This document shows positions 29,444 through 37,129 of a stretch of 64,000 bases of DNA, piece by piece. Under the pieces are notes generated by a model. That model made no database searches and was not told the DNA's origin. It saw only the letters and a program-made list of their open reading frames with translations. Position 1 is the stretch's first letter. The number at the start of each line of letters is the position of its first letter. This DNA comes from Pseudomonas sp. GOM6. GTDB taxonomy: Bacteria > Pseudomonadota > Gammaproteobacteria > Pseudomonadales > Pseudomonadaceae. The stretch is from NCBI RefSeq assembly GCF_029537485.1, contig NZ_JARPUS010000002.1:62001-126000 (forward strand), in the 5' to 3' direction. The position numbers and the translations under genes are program-made.

Positions 29444-30307
29444 ATGTCCAAAGCCTCGCATCACGACCTGCGCGTGCAATTTCGTGCCCTTCTCAACTCG
29501 AATGCCTGCTATCACACGGCTTCTGTATTCGACCCCATGTCCGCGCGTATCGCCGCCGACCTTGGTTTTGAAGTGGGAATCCTGGGTGGTTCTGTAGCTT
29601 CACTACAAGTCTTGGCGGCGCCGGACTTCGCCCTGATCACCCTCAGCGAATTTGCCGAACAGGCCACGCGTATAGGCCGGGTGGCACGCCTGCCGTTTAT
29701 CGCCGATGCCGACCATGGCTATGGCAATGCCCTCAATGTGATGCGCACCGTGATGGAGCTGGAGCGCGCCGGGGTGTCCGCACTGACCATCGAGGACACC
29801 CTGCTGCCGGCCCAGTTTGGCCGCAAGTCCACCGACCTGATCAGTGTGGACGAGGGTGTCGGCAAGATCCGTGCGGCGCTGGAAGCGCGCTTCGACCCGC
29901 AGTTGGCGATCATTGCGCGCACCAACGCTGCAGTGTTGGACGTGGATGAGGTGGTGAGTCGCACCCTGGCCTACGAATCCGCCGGTGCCGATGGCATCTG
30001 TATGGTCGGTATTCGGGACTTCGACCATCTGGAGCAGATCGCCGCGCACCTGAGCGTGCCGCTGATGCTGGTCAGCTATGGCAACCCGGAACTGCGTGAC
30101 GATGCCCGTTTGGCCCAGCTCGGTGTGCGCATCGTGGTGGACGGCCACGCCGCCTACTTTGCGGCGATCAAGGCCACTTACGACTGCCTGCGCGAGCAGC
30201 GCGGCATCGCCGCCAGCGACCTCAATGCGACCGAACTGACGCACAAGTACACCCAACCGGAGGATTACATCGTCTGGGCGCGCGAGTACATGAACGTCAA
30301 GGAGTGA
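29444..30307 (+). CDS. Oxaloacetate decarboxylase, PEP mutase/isocitrate lyase superfamily
   Basis: A 287-residue TIM-barrel enzyme, the same length and sequence pattern as P. aeruginosa PA4872, a structurally known oxaloacetate decarboxylase of the isocitrate lyase superfamily. Conserved [27 protein letters not shown] and [10 protein letters not shown] segments carry the metal- and substrate-binding residues. It is soluble and cytoplasmic, unlike OadGAB in this window. ATG 29444 gives exactly 287 residues; a GTG at 29435 would add three. In P. aeruginosa it lies close to the urease genes, as here. Codons at about 50-57 are unusually rare. Confidence 0.88.
   Translation: MSKASHHDLRVQFRALLNSNACYHTASVFDPMSARIAADLGFEVGILGGSVASLQVLAAPDFALITLSEFAEQATRIGRVARLPFIADADHGYGNALNVMRTVMELERAGVSALTIEDTLLPAQFGRKSTDLISVDEGVGKIRAALEARFDPQLAIIARTNAAVLDVDEVVSRTLAYESAGADGICMVGIRDFDHLEQIAAHLSVPLMLVSYGNPELRDDARLAQLGVRIVVDGHAAYFAAIKATYDCLREQRGIAASDLNATELTHKYTQPEDYIVWAREYMNVKE
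29593..29607. promoter_or_regulatory. Second copy of the TGTAG palindrome inside the coding sequence
   Basis: TGTAGCTTCACTACA differs from the promoter copy at 29384-29398 by two bases and lies 209 bases downstream. It is encoded by codons for Val-Ala-Ser-Leu (GTA, GCT, TCA, CTA), three of which are rare in this GC-rich genome. This argues for selection at the DNA level. Confidence 0.45.
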
Positions 30308-30318
30308 CCTGGCGTCAT

Positions 30319-30348
30319 TTGATAAAGGTTTGGCGCGATAGGTATAAA
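30319..30348 (+). promoter_or_regulatory. Candidate sigma70 promoter of the arylsulfatase gene
   Basis: TTGATA at 30319-30324 and TATAAA at 30343-30348, 18 bases apart, each match 5 of 6 consensus bases. They lie 108 bases before the ATG. This is one of the better promoter matches in the window. Confidence 0.5.
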
Positions 30349-30411
30349 GCGAAAGCGCATCCCGCCGCATAGTGCCAGGCTCTGGACTAGCATTTGCCAG
30401 TGCATTGCCTC

Positions 30412-30431
30412 GGCCTGTCGCATGGCAGGCC
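30412..30431 (+). other. Leader hairpin before the arylsulfatase gene
   Basis: GGCCTG (30412-30417) and CAGGCC (30426-30431) pair around an 8-base loop, followed by TTAATAAC. It lies 24 bases before the ATG, just ahead of the AGGA ribosome binding site, so it may affect translation or act as a weak terminator. Confidence 0.4.
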
Positions 30432-30455
30432 TTAATAACAATAAGGACTGCGACT

Positions 30456-32006
30456 ATGCGTATCTTCTCGTCCGCCCTGTTGCCCTGGGCGCGGGCCGCC
30501 GTGGCGGCTTCCGTGCTCGCCCTGCCGCTGGCACAGGCCGCCGACAAGCCGAACATCCTGGTGATCTTCGGCGATGACATCGGCATCACCAACATCAGCA
30601 AGTACAGCCACGGCCTGATGGGCTACCAGACGCCCAACATCGATCGTATCGCCAACGAAGGCATGATGTTCACCGACTACTATGGCGAGCAGAGCTGCAC
30701 CGCCGGCCGCTCGGCATTTATCACCGGGCAGAGCCCGGTGCGTACCGGTCTGACCAAGGTCGGCATGCCGGGTGCGCCGCTTGGCATCCAGCCGGAAGAC
30801 CCGACCCTGGCCGAGCTGCTCAAGCCACTGGGCTATGCCACCGGCCAGTTCGGCAAGAACCACCTGGGTGATCGCGACGAGTTCCTGCCGACCCAGCATG
30901 GTTTCGACGAGTTCTTCGGCAACCTCTATCACCTCAATGCCGAAGAGGCCCCGGAAGATCCGGATTGGACCAAGAATCCGCAGCTGGACAAGGTGCTGCG
31001 CCCGCGCGGGATCATCCACAGCACCGCCGACGGCAAGGTCGAGGACCTCGGCCCGCTGAACAAGAAGCGCATGGAAACCATCGATGATGAATTCCTGCAG
31101 GCCTCGAAGCGTTTCATCGACAAGTCGGTGAAAGCCGACAAGCCGTTCTTCGTCTGGTTCAACGCCAGCCGCATGCACTACTACACCCACATCAACGAGA
31201 AGACCCGTGGCAAGTCGGGGCAGGACTTCTACAACGACGCCATGGTCGAGCATGACGAGCAGGTCGGTGAGCTGCTCAAGCAGCTCGATGAGCTGGGGGT
31301 GGCCGACAACACCCTGGTGCTTTACACCACCGACAACGGCGTGCATTTCAATCATTGGCCGGATGCCGGCATCACCCCGTTCCGCGGCGAGAAGAACACC
31401 AACTGGGAAGGCGGCTTCCGTGTGCCGGCGGTGGTGCGCTGGCCGAACAATATCGAGCCGGGGCGTATCTCCAACGAGGTCATGTCGCACCTGGACTGGG
31501 TGCCGACCCTGATGAGCATTGCCGGCGTGCCGCAGATCAAGGAGAAGCTGCTGTCCGGTTATCAGGCCGGCTCCAAGAAATTCAACGTGCACCTCGACGG
31601 CTATGACTTCGTGCCCTACCTGCAAGGCAAGGAGAAGAAGGGGCCGCGCACCGACTTCTACTACTTCAGCGACGACGGCGCCCTGCTGGGGTCGCGCGAT
31701 GGCGACTGGAAAATGGTCTACGCCGAGCAGCGCGCCCATGGTTTTGCCGTATGGCGCGACCCCTTCGTCACACTGCGCGCGCCGAAGATCTTCAACCTGC
31801 GCCGCGACCCCTACGAGCGCGCCGACACCGACTCGAACAACTACAACCTGTGGTGGGACAAGAAAGTGCATGCCGCCGGCTTCCCGGCCATGGCCCGCGT
31901 GCGCCAGTTCCTGATGACCTTCGAGAAATATCCGCCGCGTCAGCGCCCGGCCAGCTTCACCGTTGACCAGATGATGGAGCAGTTCATGAAGTACCAGAAG
32001 CAATAA
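30456..32006 (+). CDS. Exported arylsulfatase
   Basis: A 516-residue sulfatase with a signal peptide of about 30 residues (MRIFSSALLPWARAAVAASVLALPLAQAA). The metal-binding start (NILVIFGDDIG) and the formylglycine motif CTAGR, whose cysteine is oxidised to the catalytic aldehyde, are present, as are GKNHLGD and the TTDNG motif. It hydrolyses sulfate esters in the periplasm; the substrate is unknown. No formylglycine-generating enzyme gene is in the window. ATG 30456 follows AAGGAC. It is probably monocistronic, between a good promoter and a terminator. Confidence 0.9.
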   Translation: MRIFSSALLPWARAAVAASVLALPLAQAADKPNILVIFGDDIGITNISKYSHGLMGYQTPNIDRIANEGMMFTDYYGEQSCTAGRSAFITGQSPVRTGLTKVGMPGAPLGIQPEDPTLAELLKPLGYATGQFGKNHLGDRDEFLPTQHGFDEFFGNLYHLNAEEAPEDPDWTKNPQLDKVLRPRGIIHSTADGKVEDLGPLNKKRMETIDDEFLQASKRFIDKSVKADKPFFVWFNASRMHYYTHINEKTRGKSGQDFYNDAMVEHDEQVGELLKQLDELGVADNTLVLYTTDNGVHFNHWPDAGITPFRGEKNTNWEGGFRVPAVVRWPNNIEPGRISNEVMSHLDWVPTLMSIAGVPQIKEKLLSGYQAGSKKFNVHLDGYDFVPYLQGKEKKGPRTDFYYFSDDGALLGSRDGDWKMVYAEQRAHGFAVWRDPFVTLRAPKIFNLRRDPYERADTDSNNYNLWWDKKVHAAGFPAMARVRQFLMTFEKYPPRQRPASFTVDQMMEQFMKYQKQ

Positions 32007-32026
32007 GCTGATTGGTCGATGACACA

Positions 32027-32050
32027 ACGGGCACCTCGGGTGCCCGTTTT
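32027..32050 (+). terminator. Intrinsic terminator after the arylsulfatase gene
   Basis: ACGGGCACC (32027-32035) and GGTGCCCGT (32039-32047) form a 9-bp stem with a TCG loop, followed by TTTT. It sits between converging genes; on the minus strand the U-tract is poor, so it serves mainly the sulfatase transcript. Confidence 0.85.
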
Positions 32051-32063
32051 CGTTGCTGGGGGA

Positions 32064-33092
32064 TTAAATTGCCGCGTTACGCAAGGCGGGCTTGGCCGCG
32101 TTGACCTTGCTCCACTGGCTCGGACTCATCCCGTACCAGCGCTGGAAGGCCCGTGAGAAGGCGCTTTGATCGGAATAACCGAGCAGCTCGGAAAGCTGCC
32201 CCAGGCTGATCTGCGACTCCTTGAGGTAGTGCTGGGTCATGGCCTGGCGGGTCTGATCCAGCAGGGCCTGGAACGAAGTGCCAGCCTCGTTCAGGTGGCG
32301 CTGCAGCGAGCGCGGGCTGAGCTGCATGAAGTCGGCGATGTAGTCGATGGTCACCCGGCCGTTGGGCAGGAAGTTGCGCAGCAGGCGCTGTACATAGCTA
32401 GCCAGTTCGTCGCGCTTGAGGTGAGTCACCGTGGCCAGATGCTGCTGTACCAGCTTGTGCAGCGCCTTGTCGGCATCACGCAGGGGGATGGCGAGCAGGG
32501 CGGCGTCAAACATCAGGGCGTCTTGAGGGCTGTTGAAGCGTGGTGCCACGCCGAGCAGACGCCGGTACTGGCCGGCAGCGACTTGTGGCGCGTGTTGCAG
32601 CAGCACCGCGGCGATCTGCCAGCGGCTGCCCAGCAGGGTGCGCATCAGCTGGTGGCCGACGCCCATGGCCAGTTCACTGATCTGGCGCAGGCCGGGCGTA
32701 TCCAGGCTGGCCGGGCGATAGCACAGCAGGGCATGTTCGCCCTGGCGTTCGATCACCACATCGGCAGCGGTGTCGTGCACGTGAAAGTACTGGCTGAGGT
32801 CGCGCAAGGCCTCACCGACGTTGTCGGCGTTGCGGATCAGGTAGAGCAACGAGCCGAAGATGCTGACCCCCTGGTGCAGGCCGAACTGCAGGCCGAACAA
32901 CGGGTTGCCGCTGCGTTCGGCGCACAGTTCCAGTACCCGGCCGAAACGCGAATAGGGGATCAGGTCTTCTGGCCTTTCCAGGCAGGAGGCGGGCAGTTCG
33001 GCATCGCGCAGGATGTCCTGCGCATTGAGCCCTTGAGTGCTGGCGAAGGGCTGGAACTCGGCCAGGGAGGAGGCGCGGGTAAAGTAGTTCAT
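32064..33092 (-). CDS. AraC-family transcriptional regulator (Arabinose_bd type)
   Basis: A 342-residue regulator. The N-terminal part (about residues 20-200) matches the arabinose-operon-type domain PF12625 seen in OruR and ArgR-like regulators; the C-terminal domain is a double HTH (VTIDYIADFMQLSPRSLQRHLNEAGTSF and LGQLSELLGYSDQSAFSRAFQRWYGMSPSQW). I start it at ATG 33092 (MNYFTRASSLAEF); the open frame extends upstream but without family resemblance. It is divergent from the cupin gene, 205 bases away, which is its most likely target. The inducer is unknown. Confidence 0.85.
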   Translation of the reverse strand: MNYFTRASSLAEFQPFASTQGLNAQDILRDAELPASCLERPEDLIPYSRFGRVLELCAERSGNPLFGLQFGLHQGVSIFGSLLYLIRNADNVGEALRDLSQYFHVHDTAADVVIERQGEHALLCYRPASLDTPGLRQISELAMGVGHQLMRTLLGSRWQIAAVLLQHAPQVAAGQYRRLLGVAPRFNSPQDALMFDAALLAIPLRDADKALHKLVQQHLATVTHLKRDELASYVQRLLRNFLPNGRVTIDYIADFMQLSPRSLQRHLNEAGTSFQALLDQTRQAMTQHYLKESQISLGQLSELLGYSDQSAFSRAFQRWYGMSPSQWSKVNAAKPALRNAAI

Positions 33093-33297
33093 GGGGCAGC
33101 CGTGATCATTGTTCTTGTGGCTTTTACGTTGTCGGATGCTGAGCGGCCTGGCGTGTTTTGTCAAACTCTCTGCAGGTGGCGGCTGGCATGAAATGAACAG
33201 GCCATGGCGCACTTTATCAAGTCTGTGGGGTGCTCCTGGCGCAGCATGACAGCAGATCCCGAGGGATCGCCCATAGCCTGATCTGGAGAACAACAAG

Positions 33298-33816
33298 ATG
33301 CCCATGCCGATTCCGGTCTTTGACCACAAAGAGCTGCTGACCCTCAACACCAATGAGTTGCCGATCTATGAGGACGCCATGGGGCCGCACTTCCCGGGTG
33401 TCGATGTGCAGCCGTTGTATCTCGACCCGAATGTCGGTGTGTGGTGCCTGCGCGTGCGCTTTCATCCCGGCGTGACCTTGCCGTGCCACTATCACACTGG
33501 CGTGGTGCATCTGTTCACCATGAGTGGCAAGTGGAACTACGTGGAGTATCCGGATCAGCCGCAGACTGCGGGTTGCTATCTGTTCGAGCCGGGTGGCTCG
33601 ATCCATACCTTCAGCGTGCCGGCCGACAACACCGAAATCACCGACACCTTCATGGTGGTGTACGGCGCCAACATCAACTTCGATGCCGAAGGCAACTACG
33701 TCAACACCATGGATGCCAGCGACATCACGCAGATGATCGATCGCCTGGTCAGGGAGCGCGGTCTGCAGCCGGCCAAGTACATCCGCCCGGGCCACGCCGG
33801 CTACAGCGTCGAATAA
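33298..33816 (+). CDS. Cupin protein of the 2,4'-dihydroxyacetophenone dioxygenase family
   Basis: A 172-residue single cupin. The metal-binding HYHTGVVHLF motif and the second motif with GGSIHTF are in place (about residues 64-74 and 99-105). The family name comes from an enzyme that cleaves 2,4'-dihydroxyacetophenone, but most members have unknown substrates. Start ATG 33298 follows TGGAGAACAAC. It is the first gene of a pair with an NAD-dependent epimerase, with a terminator-like hairpin between them, and lies opposite an AraC regulator. Confidence 0.8.
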   Translation: MPMPIPVFDHKELLTLNTNELPIYEDAMGPHFPGVDVQPLYLDPNVGVWCLRVRFHPGVTLPCHYHTGVVHLFTMSGKWNYVEYPDQPQTAGCYLFEPGGSIHTFSVPADNTEITDTFMVVYGANINFDAEGNYVNTMDASDITQMIDRLVRERGLQPAKYIRPGHAGYSVE

Positions 33817-33845
33817 GCGCCTGAACGTTTAGCCAAGTCTGTGTC

Positions 33846-33871
33846 AGCCCGTCCTCCGCGACGGGCTTTTC
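33846..33871 (+). terminator. Terminator or attenuator between cupin and epimerase
   Basis: AGCCCGTC (33846-33853) and GACGGGCT (33860-33867) pair around a CTCCGC loop, followed by TTTT. It lies 19 bases before the epimerase ATG, so it may reduce rather than abolish expression of the downstream gene. Confidence 0.7.
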
Positions 33872-33889
33872 CTAGTCGAGAACAACACG

Positions 33890-34912
33890 ATGACCCAAGC
33901 CTGCATGCCTGTCGGCGTGGGCGGGCAGACGCCTGCCGTGCCGCGTTCCGTCTTTATCACCGGCGCCAGCGGCTTTATCGGTCGTGCCTTGGCCCAGCGC
34001 TATCGAGACCTGGGTGCCGAGGTGCGTGGTATGGACCTGCACGCCGATCCGGCCAACAACGTAGTGGCGGGTGACCTGACCCGTCCCGAATCCTGGGCCG
34101 AGAACGCCGGGGGCTGCGAGCTGTTCATCAACACCGCGGCCGTGGTGTCGCTGGCGGCCTCCTGGCAGCAGTACAGTGATGTCTCCGCGCGTGGCGTGCG
34201 CAATTGCCTGGATGTGGCCATCGCCTCGGGCACCAGTCGTTTTGTGCATTTCTCCTCGATTGCCGCGCTGGGCTGGCGCTGCAAGGGCGTGGCCGACGAG
34301 CGTAACGAGGTGGTGATCGGCGATGTCTACCGCTACGGCGTGGCCAAGGGCGCCAGCGAGCATATGGTGCTGGCGGCCCATGCCGCTGGCGAGATCGACT
34401 GCACCATCGTCCGTCCCGGCGATGTCTACGGGCCGGGTTCGCGTGCCTGGCTCACCGAGCCGCTGAAGATGGCCAAGGCGGGGCAACTGATTCTGCCCGC
34501 TGGCGGCCGCGGGCGCTGGACGCCGGTGTACATCGACGACCTGCTCGATGGTGTGATGCTGGCCGCCGGTTTGCCGCAGGGGCGTGGCCAGATCTTCCAC
34601 ATCAGCTCTGCCGAATCGGTCAGCGTGGGCGAATTTTTCGCCCACCACTGGCGCTGGGCCGGGCGTAGCGGTGCGCCGCGCACGGTGCCGCTGTGGTTGG
34701 CGCTGGGCCTGACTGGCCTGATCTGGCGCGTCTGCCGTCTGCTGAACAAGCCCAACGAGACCGCCCCGGACGTGATGCGCATGTTCGCCCGCACAGGGGA
34801 AATCTCCATCGACAAGGCGCGCCGCCTGCTCGGCTACAACCCGCAGATGAGCCTGGAAGAAGGTCTGCGTCGTTCCGAGGCCTGGCTGCGTGAAACCGGC
34901 CAGCTGGACTGA
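33890..34912 (+). CDS. NAD-dependent epimerase/dehydratase (extended SDR)
   Basis: A 340-residue extended short-chain dehydrogenase. The Rossmann motif GASGFIG (about residues 26-32) and the catalytic YRYGVAKG, fitting YxxxK, are visible, and the 3-beta-hydroxysteroid dehydrogenase-like TIVRPGDVYGPG follows. The N-terminal 20 residues before the Rossmann strand are not conserved in the family, and a later start is possible. Substrate not predictable; the adjacent cupin and AraC regulator suggest a small catabolic unit for an aromatic or steroid-like compound. Confidence 0.83.
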   Translation: MTQACMPVGVGGQTPAVPRSVFITGASGFIGRALAQRYRDLGAEVRGMDLHADPANNVVAGDLTRPESWAENAGGCELFINTAAVVSLAASWQQYSDVSARGVRNCLDVAIASGTSRFVHFSSIAALGWRCKGVADERNEVVIGDVYRYGVAKGASEHMVLAAHAAGEIDCTIVRPGDVYGPGSRAWLTEPLKMAKAGQLILPAGGRGRWTPVYIDDLLDGVMLAAGLPQGRGQIFHISSAESVSVGEFFAHHWRWAGRSGAPRTVPLWLALGLTGLIWRVCRLLNKPNETAPDVMRMFARTGEISIDKARRLLGYNPQMSLEEGLRRSEAWLRETGQLD

Positions 34913-34924
34913 GTTTGGCTGACT

Positions 34925-34991
34925 GCAACAAGGTGTTGCGCACGGGAAGGCTGCAACAAGGCCGTCACAGGGGCTGGTTAGAGTGACGGCC
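34925..34991 (+). other. Pair of inverted repeats in the gap after the epimerase gene
   Basis: GCAACA-AGG-TGTTGC (34925-34939) is a short palindrome. GGCCGTCAC (34960-34968) pairs with GTGACGGCC (34983-34991). The sequence TGCAACAAGG also occurs twice (34924 and 34952). There is no U-tract, so this is either a factor-dependent 3' end or a leader structure of the next gene. Confidence 0.5.
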
Positions 34992-35014
34992 CGATTCAGC
35001 AGAAAGCCTATCCC

Positions 35015-35218
35015 GTGCGTATTTCCCGCAATATCCGCAAGAACCTGGACATGGTCGCCGAGCGCAACGAAGACGCCGCCCTGGTGCTGATGCGCGCCGC
35101 CGAGTCCACCGCCGATGAGCTGCTGCGTCAGCAATTGCTCAAGACAATCCATGACCTCAATCAGGATGCACTCATGCTCCGCGCCTTGCGTGAGCACAGC
35201 GAGCTGTTGCGCGCCTGA
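35015..35218 (+). CDS. Small hypothetical helical protein
   Basis: A 67-residue protein from GTG 35015 (MRISRNIRKNLDMVAERNEDAAL), rich in Glu, Leu and Arg, with the composition of two amphipathic helices. No signal peptide and no family I can name. The ribosome binding site is weak (AGAAAG). Its codon use fits the genome, and the next gene follows after 75 bases, which supports a real gene but only moderately. Confidence 0.55.
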   Translation: MRISRNIRKNLDMVAERNEDAALVLMRAAESTADELLRQQLLKTIHDLNQDALMLRALREHSELLRA

Positions 35219-35293
35219 GCCTCAACCTCTGCTTGTCAGTTGCGTCTGCGCGGCGCATACCTGTGTCGTGAAGACGACAGAGGAGGGCAGGTC

Positions 35294-35560
35294 ATGGCCG
35301 GCGGTTGGACCAGTGACGGCGCGGTACAGGAGCAGATCGACAGCAGCATCGAGGACGCCATTGCCCGCGCCCGCAGCCAGTTGCCGCGTGGCGAGAGCTT
35401 GATGCATTGCGAGGAGTGTGCTGCGCTGATTCCCGAGGCGCGGCGCACAGCGGTGCCCGGTGTGCGCCTGTGCGTAGCGTGTCAGAGCCGGCGCGACCAG
35501 GAGCAGCAGGTGAGCAGCGGCTACAACCGGCGTGCCAGCAAGGACAGTCAGCTGCGTTAA
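35294..35560 (+). CDS. DksA/TraR-family C4 zinc-finger protein (YbiI-like)
   Basis: An 88-residue protein with a zinc finger of the DksA/TraR type, CEEC (about residues 39-42) and CVAC (about 60-63), and a short N-terminal helix instead of the long coiled coil of DksA. ATG 35294 follows GGAGGG by 6 bases. Such proteins may bind RNA polymerase's secondary channel, but this has not been shown for the YbiI group. Its stop codon TAA overlaps the stop of the convergent DUF4304 gene on the other strand. Confidence 0.85.
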   Translation: MAGGWTSDGAVQEQIDSSIEDAIARARSQLPRGESLMHCEECAALIPEARRTAVPGVRLCVACQSRRDQEQQVSSGYNRRASKDSQLR

Positions 35561-36030
35561 CGGGGTTTGGCCAGCGGCCACATATGCGGGCCGAGCAGGC
35601 CGCTTTGCCAGTAGATTTCCACTTCCCCCAGGCAGGCCATCAGGCGCTGCACCGGTTCCTGGGCGTCGACCTGGGCGGGCTTGCCCAGCAGGCGACGCCA
35701 CCAGGGCCGGTCCTGGCGAAACCAGTGCTCGCCTGCCGAGGTGCCGTCCTGCAGGCGCCCGGCGTCTTGCGTCCAGTGCGCGGCGACGCTGGCGGCGGGG
35801 TACAGCCCATCCGGCAGTTGCAGGCCGCTGGCCGGGCAGGTGCCGTAGTTGATGATGAAGCGCGGGCGCTGGTACTTGTCCCATTGCACTTCGATGATAT
35901 GCGACTGGTCCCCGCTCAGGCGTCGATACGTCCAGAACAGTGCGCTCTGAGGGTGGTCGGCGATAAAGCCGCGGGACTCCAGCAAGGGCTGCAGGCGAGC
36001 TTTCAGCTGTTCGCGCAGGGCTTGGGACAT
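35557..36030 (-). CDS. DUF4304 domain protein
   Basis: A 157-residue cytoplasmic protein matching DUF4304 (LKARLQPLLESRGFIADHPQSALFWTYRR, EVQWDKYQRPRFIINYGTCP). Function unknown. ATG 36030 is preceded by GAGAAG. Its stop codon shares bases with the stop of the zinc-finger gene on the opposite strand, with no terminator between them. Confidence 0.75.
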   Translation of the reverse strand: MSQALREQLKARLQPLLESRGFIADHPQSALFWTYRRLSGDQSHIIEVQWDKYQRPRFIINYGTCPASGLQLPDGLYPAASVAAHWTQDAGRLQDGTSAGEHWFRQDRPWWRRLLGKPAQVDAQEPVQRLMACLGEVEIYWQSGLLGPHMWPLAKPR

Positions 36031-36211
36031 GGTGCTTCTCGTGGCGGGACAGCCGGCAGTCAACCGCAGCGTGTTCCTCGAAGCAAGTCTTGTTCTGTAT
36101 TAAGCGCACAGTGGCCGCTGATCGTGACCCACCAAAGGCGTATTGCCTTTCGGCTTGAATACTTGCGAAGCTAACGAACTATTTTCTCGGCTGCTCGAAG
36201 TCGGAGCCTCC

Positions 36212-37108
36212 ATGTTCGCGCACATCCTTGCCACGCTGCTGCCGGTCTTCCTGATCGCTGGATGTGGGGCGCTCTATGGCCGTTTTCGCAGCCCCGATAT
36301 CCGCCAGCTGAACACCCTGAACATGGAGTTGTTCGTACCGCTGCTGGTGTTCGTGGTACTCGCCGAACGCCAGGCGCCGCTGCAGGATTACGCCCACCTG
36401 GCTCTGGCGGGTGCGGTGATCGTGCTCGGCTCGGGCCTGCTGCTGTGGCCGCTGGCGCGCTGGCTGAAGCTGGACCTGCGCACCTTCCTGCCACCGATGA
36501 TGTTCAGCAACGCCGGCAACATGGGCCTGCCGCTGATGGTGCTGGCCTTCGGCGAGCAGGCGCTGCCGGCGGCGGTGGTGCTGTTCGTGGTCGAGATGCT
36601 GCTGCACTTCTCGGTCGGCCTGCACATGCTCGACCGCCATGCACCGCTGTGGCGCCTGCTGCGGGTGCCGGTGGTGATCGCCAGCATCGCCGGCCTGGGC
36701 CTGAATCTGAGCGGTATCGACCTGCCGGGCTGGCTGCTGGAGGCCTGTCGCATGCTTGGCGAGATCTGCGTACCGCTGATGCTGTTCGCCCTCGGCGTGC
36801 GCATGCTCGACGTGGACTTTTCGGCCTGGCGTCTGGGCCTGCTCGGCGCCATCGCCTGTCCGGCCAGTGGCTTGCTGCTGGCCTGGCCGCTGGCGCTGTG
36901 GCTCGACCTGTCCCAGGTGCAACTGGCCTGTCTGTGGGTGTTCGCCGCATTGCCACCGGCGGTGCTCAACTACATGGTGGCCGAGCAGTACCGCCAGGAG
37001 CCGCACAAGGTGGCTTCGCTGGTGCTGATCGGCAATCTCGGCAGCGTGCTGGTGATGCCGCTGGTGCTCGGCTTCCTGTTTGCCCACGGCTTCGGCCAGG
37101 CGTTCTGA
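36212..37108 (+). CDS. AEC-family (auxin efflux carrier type) transporter
   Basis: A 298-residue membrane protein with about ten hydrophobic segments (FAHILATLLPVFLIAGCGALYG first), in the AEC family of bacterial organic-acid transporters such as malonate carriers. ATG 36212 follows GGAG by 5 bases; an ATG at 36143 would add a polar 23-residue stretch. Substrate not predictable. The EamA transporter gene starts 21 bases downstream, so the two may form one transcript. Confidence 0.82.
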   Translation: MFAHILATLLPVFLIAGCGALYGRFRSPDIRQLNTLNMELFVPLLVFVVLAERQAPLQDYAHLALAGAVIVLGSGLLLWPLARWLKLDLRTFLPPMMFSNAGNMGLPLMVLAFGEQALPAAVVLFVVEMLLHFSVGLHMLDRHAPLWRLLRVPVVIASIAGLGLNLSGIDLPGWLLEACRMLGEICVPLMLFALGVRMLDVDFSAWRLGLLGAIACPASGLLLAWPLALWLDLSQVQLACLWVFAALPPAVLNYMVAEQYRQEPHKVASLVLIGNLGSVLVMPLVLGFLFAHGFGQAF

Positions 37109-37129
37109 CGTTCCTCTCTGGTATTTCCC

